Below, one piece after another: positions 11,815 through 22,248 of a stretch of 64,000 nucleotides of DNA (position 1 is the first letter of the stretch; every line of letters begins with the position of its first letter). A program made the position numbers and the translations under genes. The notes below the pieces were generated by a model. The model saw only the letters and a program-made list of their open reading frames with translations, searched no databases and was not told the DNA's origin. The stretch lies in NCBI GenBank assembly GCA_023078555.1, contig CM041197.1, forward strand, positions 2,080,501 through 2,144,500, in the 5' to 3' direction. This stretch comes from Ulva prolifera (lineage: Eukaryota; Chlorophyta; Ulvophyceae; Ulvales; Ulvaceae).

Positions 11815-13102
11815 TGAGTGGTCGTGATTCTGTCAGTACACCCGAGCAGGTGCCACCCGTGAGAGGTGTGTGTGAGCGGGCGAGTGCTGCACACACAGGC
11901 AATGGTGGTGCTGCCCCTACACCGCAACTGATGCGAGCCTCACCGGCACGTGGTGACGGTGTGCCACGCAGTGATGATGGCAAGGCAGAGTGTGAGAGTT
12001 TTTCATTCTTCAACTCTAGTGATGAGGACATCGAGGGTGTAGAAGACCCGTCGTACACACCGTCGGAGTCTGATTCATCTGTTGTGTGCGCATCGCCCAC
12101 CCTGGCGACGGAGCCTGCCGACGGCGACAGCGGCGTTGTGACTGTACGCGAGCACTCGCATGGTGATGAGGTTGCGGAGCTGCACCGCCTTGGAGATTTG
12201 CTCGACAATCCAGAGCGATACGCGAGGTGTGTATTCCATGTTGCCCCCGCTGAATCCCATGTGCGTCTATGGCTTGTTCCGCGGACCCCGCAGCGGACCC
12301 CACAGCGGGCTTGTGTTGTGACACTTTGCGCGGGATCCCGACACATGCATGCACGCATCATAAAGTGTTATTTGTTACCAACAATGCCACACACTTGAAC
12401 TGCGGCAAAGCTGGCATACTGCATGTACATGTGAGTAACAATGCAGTTACTGTGCGGTGACTAGCATAAGTCCATGTGGCCGAACGCATCCAGTAGCATT
12501 CCATTCCTCACATGCTTAGTATCAGTTATGGCCACAGGGGCAAACCGCAAACATGTGTCGACACGGTGTGCAGAGTCAAGTGCAGCATCATGGACGCATC
12601 TGCAATGGCTCACCATGATGTTGTCATGCCGCGCCATGAGATGCAAGTGCGGAACTTGGCGTCACACCCGTTAGCCGTCTGGGATGACACAGATGCCAAC
12701 TGGTACAAATGCATACCATGCCGTGGTGTGGAAGGCCAGAAGAAATCTGCGAGTGTAGCGCTGACATTCGCGCGTGGCTATCTGGCAGCGCTGGTGACAG
12801 CTGTGGAGAAAAAAACATTTGACCCTCGAGGAGATCCCAACCACGCCCCCCCGGCTGAGATCATAAGTGACATGAAGAAATCATGCAACAGTGCAGGGGA
12901 GGTGCCAATGGGGGCCGTCGTGGAGTCATTCAGAAAGTGTCCCGGGCGTGTGTTTGGCCACACCTTGACGCTGCTGACATGAGCCGGTCACATAGGTAGT
13001 TTCAATACACTCGCCTTGTACAAGTACATTCTCACGGTCCTTGTGGATGCGTATTGGGAGGGGCAATGGGAGCTGTTTCGCAGCGAAGCTTCTGTAGTCA
13101 AG
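11815..13102 (+). pseudogene. Duplicated gene family, copy 1, 3' part
   Basis: Similarity to copy 2 resumes here: PEQVPPV-GVCER, TPQL-RASPA and GDGV-RSDDG, then an acidic tract with SSDEDIEG. The exon ends at 12226 (RYAR|GTGTGT); copy 2 has the same donor at 24724. A second exon from about 12500 encodes MPRHEMQVRNLAS, shared with copy 2. It then gives sequence found only here (ALTFARGYLAALVTAVEK, GAVVESFRKCPGRVFGHTL). One TGA at about 12980 lies in frame; after it the frame continues coherently (TLALYKYILTVLVDAYWEGQ) to a donor at 13102. I do not recognise a domain. The acidic Ser/Asp/Glu tract suggests a nuclear or chromatin-linked protein, but that is a guess. Confidence 0.5.
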
Positions 13103-13439
13103 GTGCGTTCATGCTTCCCATGTGCATCGATATGGTAGTGTGCGGCAGCATGCAATTACAAACGTCAGCATAAAGTGTCGTGTACACACTTCAAGGACTC
13201 GGCCGTTTACGTGACGCGATTGCGGCGTTGTTGACCCCTCACATGCTCGTAGGAGCGTGCTTGCAAGCAGGCTCATTAAGCGTCCCATCTGTTCCGTGAA
13301 TTCAAAATCAAAGTGCGACTGTACGTGATGGCTCTCAAGACGAATGGTGTGATGAACACTCTAAAGCCAAAGCCTATGCAAGCCGCCTAAATCCGGAACT
13401 GTGCTCAAGCCACTAACAGTGGCGCAATGACCATTATGT

Positions 13440-14520
13440 ACGGGCGGGTGACGGCATTCTTGAAGATGCTTTCTGGGGCTCGGAACCCGGTCTTTGTGGC
13501 GTTGCGGTGGGGCCATATCCATTTCGTCCCAACCTACTACGTGGACGAGGCGACTCGAACAACACAGGCCGGTTTGCTTCATTGACCTGTATTCCAAACA
13601 TGTTGCATGTATCTTGTGGTCGATGGTTGCAACATCATCCGCATGCATGCGGGTTATGCCTGCAACATTTGCATGTTCGCGCACCACGCATGCACCTCTC
13701 CGCCTCAGTATCTGAATGGCGTGGTGCATCATCAAGAGCTGACCCACGGTTTCGTGAACAGGTAACATTTACATGTGAGGTTGCAATCATGGGACAAGGC
13801 CTCGATTGTGTTCGGCGTCAAGAACATTGTGGTGGAGAGTACCACAGTCCTCAACATAGATGGAGCCGATTGGAACGTCAGCCTTGCATGGTTTAGCACT
13901 CACACCTGCAGGGCATCGTCCGAGTTTATGCATTTTTGTTTCCCACGCTCATGGGTGGGCTCAATAGATGCATCAGAGACGTTCCAACTCTCTAAATTTG
14001 TTGCCATTGGATGGCGTTCTTGTAAGGAGTTGCCCAAGTATATCCCCCACCCAGTCATGTTCTTATTATCCTATAAACTTGCAACATGAATGTGAGGTTT
14101 GGGAGACATGTTGTTTCAGGTACTGCGCCTTGACTGAGATGCGCATGAAAGACCACAGCGTGTGGCCTATTAACCATGTGCATCTCATTAACATGTCTTT
14201 CATGCGATTGTGCTTTGACACAAGTGGTGGAGATTTCGAGAATTACACATGGCTCAGCGGAGGTTGCTTTGATAGTGACTGCGGGCACAACTGCGTCAAG
14301 CCTATTGTTACTGTGATGTGGGACGAAAAGATGCCAGCAAAGATTGCGTTGGCAAACAGTACGCTGAATAAGAAAATTTGTCGCTGCCGCAGGGGGAGCC
14401 CAGCCCCCTTGGGAGCATTTGCAGTCAATCACAATTCACCAGAGGCTTGTCGATGTATAATTCACTCACACCCTTTCTTGTCGAGCATCAATTGCATTAT
14501 AATGGCGTGCACGTAGCAAT
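13440..14520 (+). CDS. Unassigned exon-like frames downstream of copy 1
   Basis: Several stretches look coding but belong to no family I know. One holds NPVFVALRWGHIHFVPTYYV near 13485-13545. Another holds CNIICMHAGYAC-like residues and ends FVNR|GTAACA at about 13760. A frame at 13790-14088 holds VLNIDGADWNVSLAWFSTH and PKYIPHPVMFLLSY. A frame at 14120-14400 holds Cys-rich GGCFDSDCGHNC. Their order and the plausible splice sites suggest exons of one plus-strand gene, perhaps the continuation of copy 1. I cannot fix the boundaries. Confidence 0.3.
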
Positions 14521-16100
14521 TTTTTGAATTGGCGAGCAAGGGGGCAAGCTGGTAGGCGAGGTCACCTTGTTTGCAGCCTTCAAGCCTGACACGTGAGGGC
14601 GAATCACTGCATGTGCGGTCACATTCTCCAGCTCGACCGGGCAGCTGCTAGCAAACTAATGCTGAACAATGTTTGTATTGCTACGATAGAATTTAAATTT
14701 GCAACGCCTCACCAGTTTCAATTTCGTTGCAGAAACCATCGCTAAAGAGCCTCTTTGTAGTATCTACATGCAATAAAGACTACATTTGTGCAATTATGAT
14801 GAATCGCGGTATGCACGTGAAGTTTTTGGAGTCCTAGCTTGAACCATTCGCCCTGAAATTTTGGATGCATTCTTTGACGAGCAAACCCAAGGGAGAAGGC
14901 AAGTAAGCAATGTATGTAGCAAGAAATATATCAGACCTCATGCCGTGCTCGTTGCCCACTTTTACTTGATGTCTTGGCATGCCTCAATCAATCGTGAAAA
15001 TTGCCTTGCTCTAGACAAAGCCATCGCGAAAAAGTATATCGGCAAGTGCACTTCGCATCAACAGGTTGATGGATGGTTGCTATGATGTTCAGACTTGCAA
15101 GATCAATACTACTGGTGATAAGCAGAAAACATCGTGCATCAACGCAAAGAAAAATTCAGAAAAAATGATCGTAGCAGTGAAGGAAGCCAAGAGGAAGTTG
15201 AAAGCGTGCTTTCCAAGTGAAATTAACAACCTGCCCTTCTCGGAGTGGACCGACCTCGGCCATGGTTTCGGCGTTTAGGTGTTTGAACCTAAGATACAGG
15301 GAGAAAGCATGTCCACTTGCATCAAAATAGTCTCAAGTTGTTTGTGGGATTGATCCGAATTCTACACAAAAGATTAGACCATGAGATGTGTTGCAAGAGA
15401 TAGAGTTGCGCTTATGCTTTGTGAGTCTTGTGAGGTCATGCTCTGACATCATCTGACCAAGTATTGTTGCGGAAATTACTCTTTGAGTCCCATGTTCAGA
15501 GCATCCCATGTTCATGACATCTTACTTCACATAAGGGCGGTGGCAGGAGGGGAGTGGGTATCTCCCATGAAGTGTTTCTCAGAACCCCGCCGAATCTCCA
15601 TTGGTGTGTGGCAAGTGGCGGCATGGAAAATTCTAAAATAAGAGTCAAGTCAAAGTACGGCCTATCATGCATATGCATGTGGAGGAGTGGCAACGTTGGA
15701 GTGAAGGTACTCCATTCTGGCTTGGAGTTCCTTAGGCAATTACATGATTACGGTGATCGTAGTCTCGCGCATGCTGATTGCGCAATGGCCATCAACTTAC
15801 CGTTCGTACCACTAAACAACCACGACGGCTCTTCAATACTACTTGAACGATTTGGCACAAGCAAGCGTGCATTGTTGCATTGAGGTTGCCTAGCTACTAA
15901 TAAGACTCGTATGTTCCTGAACGATGAAATGGCGCAGATTCTTCCAGATTCTTGCAATACTGTACCGGTAAGGACTTGCATCGGTAGAGGGCTATGCCGC
16001 CGTAATATTGTTTTCTTTGAGGAGTTCCCACAAATCGTGCGATTGCATCGCTCTTGCCAGTCGTTTCATCACTCATTCACCGAAGAACTCTTCTGGACTT
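14521..16100 (+). other. Exon-like fragments, unassigned
   Basis: Short plus-strand frames at 14861-15085, 15066-15278, 15554-15883 and 15911-16102 have balanced amino-acid composition (for example VKEAKRKLKACFPSEINN). They show no recognisable domain. They may be further exons of the preceding gene or remnants. Confidence 0.25.
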
Positions 16101-18436
16101 AGTAGCCATTTAAGCTCGTACGCACACAAAAACACATGTCTCGGATCCGCTCTGGTTTGGGTCACTTGTCAGATTTGAGCCATGAAGCGTCTATGGGCAT
16201 CCAAACGACTTGATGCCCATCACGACACGGATCAGGGGCTGTAGTCATACACCGGTGACGTTAGAGGGCGCCCACGTACCTGCAGAGGGCGTGATAGTTT
16301 TAACCCTCTAGCCATATTGCCAGTCACGGGTCACAGGGTTCATAGCCCAAAATTAACGCCTACGGTCAACGAGAATAGATTTTGAACAAGCATTCAACAA
16401 CAACAATCTAATGCAATCGTAGCAAAGGGCTCGGTTTTCGAGATTCTTGTGATTGAAAGCATTGTGAACCTCACTGCAATAGGCCAACATGAACACGAGG
16501 CAGCGCTACCTTGTGAGCAATCCAGGTATATCGATTCAATGATATACATATACAGTCTAATCAAGTCATTTAGCGCCCATTAGTGATGTCAGACATTACC
16601 ATTATCCTTTCAAAACGGCCCAAATTGAACTTTGCGAGACGCCTTGGGCTACGATACCCCACATCTCACCGCCTTGATTGCCAGCACGACATCTCTGGCG
16701 CGCGCAACAATCTGCTCAAATCTGGACGTCCGTGTCATTGTTGCCAGCCAGTAAACGATTACACTGTGTATATCAACAATACATGGACTATATATTATGT
16801 ATGAAGTTGTTTGGGTTTATATTGTCGACATCTCAACGCCAAAGGCTGTGTTTCTCAACACATTGAAGCGGAAGCGTTTGAAACGCAATCACGCGACCGA
16901 CCCCAACCCTCCCAGCCACTTTAGAATTTTGTTTACACTATCCAAGCATGCTATGAACCATGGCGCTGGCGGGCGTGGCGCTTCTGGCGCGTAATTTGAT
17001 GTAGTTACTGCCGCTGATTCTGGCAGCCACACGCGTCCGAGCGGCTTATTGCCACGTGAGGCCACGGACCAGCGTCTTTTTGACGCAGGTCCGTTGTCAA
17101 GGCATATAGCAAAGGAACATGCTCAGCGATATAGCAAGCGGCTCAATGACAACACGTCTGCCCATTTGTATTGCCTCAATTAACCCATGATTGGGCTGAC
17201 ACGAGCCAGGGCGGATCTGAGATAGGGCGCCTTTCACCAAACGCCAACAGTGTAAGAAAGCTTGTCGACTCGGCGCGGTCTACATCGTTGTTACTGCAAA
17301 CCGTGTCGCCTACCACGTCAACTCCACAAACATCATCGGATTGTACCACATCCTCTGGCGCTTGCCTCGTAACCAACGTATCCGCTATCAAGCGAACTCC
17401 TCGCATGTCATGATCTTACAAAGACCCTGAACCAAGATGGTTCTAAGGCAGCTAGGCATGTGAGTGGCCTAGCCAACACAAGCTTATGAGCTCAAGTGAT
17501 AGGGAGTAGTTGAACTAACTTGCATTATCAGAGGGGATACAGTCTTAAGTGCTAATGCAATGCCCTAAATGTTGTATTGGCCAAATCTGTCTGCTCAGAA
17601 GCACACATACTCTAGATATGCAGGCACCAATTATGTATACATGTGTATGTATCTCAGGCTAGTGCCTTGCAAACTTGAGCCAGGCGAAAGTATACCAAAG
17701 AATACCTCACAATGCCAGAATGTACCACGTCACAGCTGTGCACATGAGCTGCATGCATACAGCTACATGTGCGTAATTCCACATGCCCATAAGTGCCACT
17801 AGAATTCCTCAACATGTATAATCTCGCATACCAATCCCATGTATCATGCCACCTTATGCCACAGCCTTTTGGCAGTGCGAAGTGCCAGCTCAGTACATGA
17901 CACGTCATGCATGCGGCGCATGCATACCCCTAGTTTGCGCTTGCGCAAGCCAAGGGTGCAGCGTCAAAGACCATGCCGGCCAGTCTACGTCTGTGTATCC
18001 ATGCAACACGATGTTGCTGCATTGGATTGACGGAGGATGATACATGCCAAATCCCAATCCCCGCAGAAGATCGCCAGATCTCGCGGGATGCTGCACCCTG
18101 ATCCGCACAGAGATCAACGAGCAGCGCGATCCCACAGTTCCACAGAGCTATCAGTAGCGAGGACAGCCCAAAGCAGGGATGGGCCTGGGCACATATATTC
18201 CAAGTGTTTTGCTGTGATCGACACAATTACCTTTGGTCGATTGGGGCGCTTCTGTTCCAGTCATTCCATCTGTGCTGCATTGTTACCCCTGTTCTCTCCC
18301 GTCGTTTCTGTACGCTCGCTAGGGTGCCCAGCTCCCTGCGCAACCCGATCAGTCAACACTAAAGCACCTATGAGAATGCCAATCTTGTTTGATCTTGACT
18401 TGGTACTCTACTTGAACTTAAATCTTGTGTCTTGAT
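16101..18436. other. No supported gene; possible LTR remnant at the right
   Basis: No convincing coding frame. At about 18160-18330 a stretch (GGGCCTGGGCAC, then GATTGGGGCGCTTCTGTTCC, then TCATTCCATCT) resembles the promoter-side part of the 998-bp LTR at 25114-26111. It may be a diverged relative of that LTR. I cannot place its ends. Confidence 0.3.
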
Positions 18437-19532
18437 CTGGGTTGGGTCGCCCCCGATCTCCCAATGTCGGGATTTTGCAAATCGGGCCCGATAAATCGGG
18501 AGTTTTTGGACATATCCAGATAAGAAAATCGATTTTTTGGGGATGTGGCCGGCTTGGTGCATATGAGTGTTATGAAGCAGCAGAATACCACAGGAAACAT
18601 ACAAACCGGACCACGATGCTTCAATACAATGCAGCAATGACAATATTGCATTCATGATGTATTGCTTTGAAGCATCCGTTTCAGACATGCAAACTTGGCC
18701 GTTGACAGTCATGCAGATGCATCATGTAGTTGATTTGTAGCTGTTCGTGTCTGCCCATACATCTGAGCATGTTGACACTCCACAATGCAGTCCAGAGTAA
18801 ACCAAGCCAATTGATTGCTTCCTGATATCCATGTATGTTTGGTCCAGAATTTTGGTGCTGATTGACTTTCGAGTTGGTATACGGAATCCAGGTCCAGCTC
18901 TGATCACACTTGCAATGGCATCTTGAAATTCTGGATTGTCAATTGAACTAAAAGAGACTCCAGAGGGAAACAAACATCTACCAATTGCTGCCCTTGCTTG
19001 ATTATGTGAAGCCTTGTGGAAGGCTGATGACACAGTCGCTTGCTACAACTGCCGCTCTGGTCCAATACATCCATGTTGAAAGCTTGCCCTGACATCTAGC
19101 GGTACTTTTGGACAGAACTTTGCTTTTTTCGGTTGCTCGCCAGCCAAGTGAGCCTTGCACTCATCCGCGCCAGCTCGTTGACGAGACCACTTACACACGA
19201 CGCTAAACTTCGAGATGTCTGCGCTCACACGCTCTACAGGATCAAAATGCGCCTTCCAATCTTGCGAAATGCTGCGGCGCTGAGCGCCTGTGCTTGTGTA
19301 CCGGTTCATTGTAAGCTTAGGTAGCCGTAAAATTGTCCACAGAACGAATTTGGCAACACGGAAACTTGCCACAATCCGCAAACATGATCATCTATCATAT
19401 AACACCTTCAAAACTGTCATCGGAGTTCATTTTAGCTCGCAGCCAACCAGATCGGGGGATTTATCGGGATTTTTCAAATCGGGCCCGATAAATCGGGAAA
19501 TGTTCCCCATCGGGCCCGATGACCCAACCCAG
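18437..19532 (-). mobile_element. hAT-type element 2, internally deleted, 1,096 bp
   Basis: The ends are inverted: CTGGGTTGGGTC at the left and GACCCAACCCAG at the right. Both subterminal regions carry the word CAAATCGGGCCCGATAAATC in the same orientation. Between them lie minus-strand remnants of a hAT transposase with DUF659. No 8-bp target duplication is visible (left flank GTCTTGAT, right flank AGTGACGT), so one flank was probably rearranged after insertion. The element is too short to encode a full transposase. Confidence 0.7.
18722..19381 (-). pseudogene. hAT transposase remnant, N-terminal part (DUF659)
   Basis: Two overlapping minus-strand frames carry hAT signatures. The frame from 19381 has a BED-like zinc-finger remnant (VVCKWSRQRAGADECKAHLA followed by FCPKVPLDVR). 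The frame from 19033 has the start of DUF659 (AIGRCLFPSGVSFSSIDNP, AGPGFRIPTRK, CSDVWAD). The first catalytic Asp region is present, but the rest of the catalytic core and the C-terminal dimerisation domain are absent. It cannot encode an active enzyme. Confidence 0.7.
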
Positions 19533-20290
19533 AGTGACGTATACAGCCTGGGCGCGACCATGTGCTTTGCTCTTACCGGCGAACCCCCATACAGCGGGAC
19601 ACGCACCGACATCGTCGCCCAGGTTCTCGAGGGTGTTCCCTTCTTGCCGAGTTTTCTACCAGCAGTATGACACGCGGTGAGGCAGCAATGCCTGAGGTTG
19701 TGGTATGTGCACATGCATGTGCACAGATATGCATGCGCAGCCATGCTGCACCGCCTGCCTGTTCTAGCACATTCAGATGTGACTGCAGCTGTCAACCCTG
19801 TCGCATGCGAGGACAAGCGGGCCTGAGGCGAATGTACGTACATCCACCTGTCCATGGACATCTCCTGGCTGATTAGCAGCTGGACGTGCATCCCAGGATT
19901 CCGGAATCCTGGGCTTCCGCAAATGAAGCCTGAGAGCTATGCCCTTCAACTTGAAGTTGTGCAGGGCTCCCCATCGAGGCCCTGACGTATGTCGTGCCAG
20001 CCAGCCTGAAGGACCTCCTGACGACGATGACCGCAGTTCACGCCAAATGAAGACCCCACCTCAGCGCTGTGGAGGAGCGGCTGTTGGAGGTTGGCGCAGA
20101 ACTGTCGGCAGCGGGCTCCACACCCCGATTCATCATGCCTCTCGGCGTTCGCAACGGCAGCTCGCAGCCCTCCTGTGGCGGTACAAGCCAGGCCCGTGGC
20201 AGTGTGGATACAGGTGGCATCTTCGTTCCAAAAAAAATCCCCCCTCCTCCCCCTGCCCCCGCCCCCAAAAGAAACGTGAGCCCCCAACAA
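19533..20290 (+). pseudogene. Protein kinase C-lobe, 5' truncated
   Basis: Exon 1 begins directly at the hAT terminal repeat and reads SDVYSLGATMCFALTGEPPY, which matches kinase subdomain IX (D-V-Y-S-L-G). It continues to VAQVLEG, with a donor at 19633. A 332-bp GT-AG intron ends at 19964. Exon 2 restores the frame (LPIEALTYVVPASLKDLLTT) and reaches subdomain XI (AKRRPHLSAVEERL, with the conserved Arg). A Pro-rich tail follows, ending at 20293. The N-lobe, catalytic loop and DFG are not in the flanking sequence, so only the last third of a Ser/Thr-type kinase domain is present. It is either the remnant of a gene split by hAT-related rearrangement, or a gene whose earlier exons lie elsewhere. 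Confidence 0.7.
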
Positions 20291-20328
20291 TAATCCCATC
20301 CCAGGGAGGCCCCCGCCTCCCCTAGCAC

Positions 20329-20330
<2 letters not shown>

Positions 20331-20360
<30 letters not shown>
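20331..20360. repeat. Poly-C run, 30 bases
   Basis: An uninterrupted run of 30 C lies just after the kinase tail and is followed by ACCCCACCCA. Runs of this length are prone to length error in sequencing. Confidence 0.9.
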
Positions 20361-22248
20361 ACCCCACCCAACCGCAACGCACCACCCCGTTCACCCGCGA
20401 ACACATACCCACTACCCTAAAGACCAGCCCAACCTCCCGAAACCACCCGGCGGGCCACACGCAGACACACGGGGAAGACAGCGGCAAAACATGGCACGTC
20501 AGAGGCGTCACCACGACAAAGCGGACGAGGCTGCGAGCGCACGCAACGACGACCACCCATCAAACAGCCCAGGCGGGCGTGTAGCGCCGCCCAGGCCGGG
20601 TCGCATGTAAGCGGCGTGAGGTCATCGGACGGGACTGCCAGGCCTGTCAGAACTGCCTTGCCCGCATGGTGCGCCATCAGCGGGGCAGCGGCAACTTCCG
20701 CGCCACCATTGGGCCCTGTTTTCTTTAAGGCCGCAGGGGCGCCGCGACCGCAGAGATGTAGGATGCTGGCGGGGCGCTGCAGCCAGCGTGGCCAGAGGTG
20801 CACTGCACTGCTGCTCAATGCGACATGCTCGAAGCGCGATACAATTCGTTTCTGTCGCATTAAACACGATGCATATGATTCAATTAGTGTATGTGATGCC
20901 TCGGCCGGGTCAGAAGTGGCGGAGCGCCACTGAAAGCCGCGTGGCCAAAGGTGCAGCGCAACTTCGGCGCTCTACAGCGCTGCAGAGAAACGACGCAAAC
21001 GCGAAGCGACCTGCGTCGCGGGATTTTTGGAAGCAGACGCATCGATGCGAAGCTGAAGCCGAAGCCCCGACGCGGAGACGAGGCCAGAATGAGGCCGCTG
21101 CCGGACAGGTAGATACATACATACATAGATGCATGATGCTGAATATTATACTTATGATGTTTGGCGGATGGTGGCTGCAAACACATGGCATGGTCGTCTC
21201 CGTGCAATATCACAGTACAGTGTTATCGTGCATTGACTATCTTTGCAGCTTCTGTGCATGCATGCGCGCGTGCATGCAAGCCACGGAGAACGATTCCACA
21301 GCATCAGGTGCTCGTGCACAGCAACCTCAGCGCCACTCTGTGGCAGTACGGAAGGCCACGGCGGCAAATTAGACGACATGGGAACGCGGGAGCTCATGGA
21401 TGGATGACATGGCACGCGGATGAGGGCTGACCACGGGGCTGTTCGTGTGTGTGAGTGTGAGTGTGTGTTGAAGTCGATTCGGATGAGATTCGGTTTCAGT
21501 GTTTGCTTTCTCCCGTTCACTCTTTTGTAACACCACGGGAGTGGTCGTCACCGTAACATGATGCGCCGTTGGCCAGCAACACCAAGGAGGATGCTATTTC
21601 CACGCAGCACACCATGGAGGATGCTATTTCAGCATTTCGACGAACATGAGCTCCGCAACTGTATATGTGTTGTCAGCGGTGGGCGCATGCAGCTGCGCAG
21701 CGTGTGGCTGGGGGCTGTCTGGAGAGAAGCACATGCATGTGAATGTGTATGACTGCAGCCGATCGGGATGGGCACAAGAGGCTTCCGTTTCGCTTGGACA
21801 TGGCAGAACATACAAGACCAGACATCATCTTCTTGGTTGGTGGAATCTGGGATAGGCCACCGCGTACGTTGTGCACGTTGTGAGCCGGTCGTTCAGCACC
21901 CGTGCCCGTGTTCGATCGTGCATTAGGCGCAGCGTGACAGGAGGGACGTCCAGCGACCTGACGCACCGTTGGTAGAACAGGCAGCTGTTCTTTTCGAAAA
22001 TCGTTCGGTTGTGTGGATAGCAGAGGCGTCTGTGGCGATCGTGGCGGGGCAGCGTTTGAAGGCAGTGCAGGTTCGTGCGAAGTTGCGCGGCGGATGTGCG
22101 TGCATGCACACGGTGGTAGGGGATGGCAGCAGAGCGTGCGAGAGAATCTTGCTCTGGCCTGCACTGCAGCACTCGACACACACCGTCGTTCTCCATGTAT
22201 ACAGCAATGCGACCTGCAATTCACAGGATCTCACCCCGCGTGCTGATC
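20361..22248 (+). other. Mostly unassigned; possible short exons
   Basis: The stretch 20913-21108 reads SRVAKGAAQLRRSTALQRND and later AAAGQ, followed by a GTAGAT donor. The stretch 21263-21430 reads VLVHSNLSATLWQYGRPRRQ. These may be exons of a basic protein, but no domain is recognisable. A 30-bp direct repeat (GGAGGATGCTATTTC) occurs at 21585 and 21616. I see nothing else. Confidence 0.25.

Noticed and set aside
18429-19540. An 8-bp target duplication around hAT element 2
   Set aside because: GTCTTGAT and AGTGACGT do not match, and shifting the ends by one or two bases does not help.
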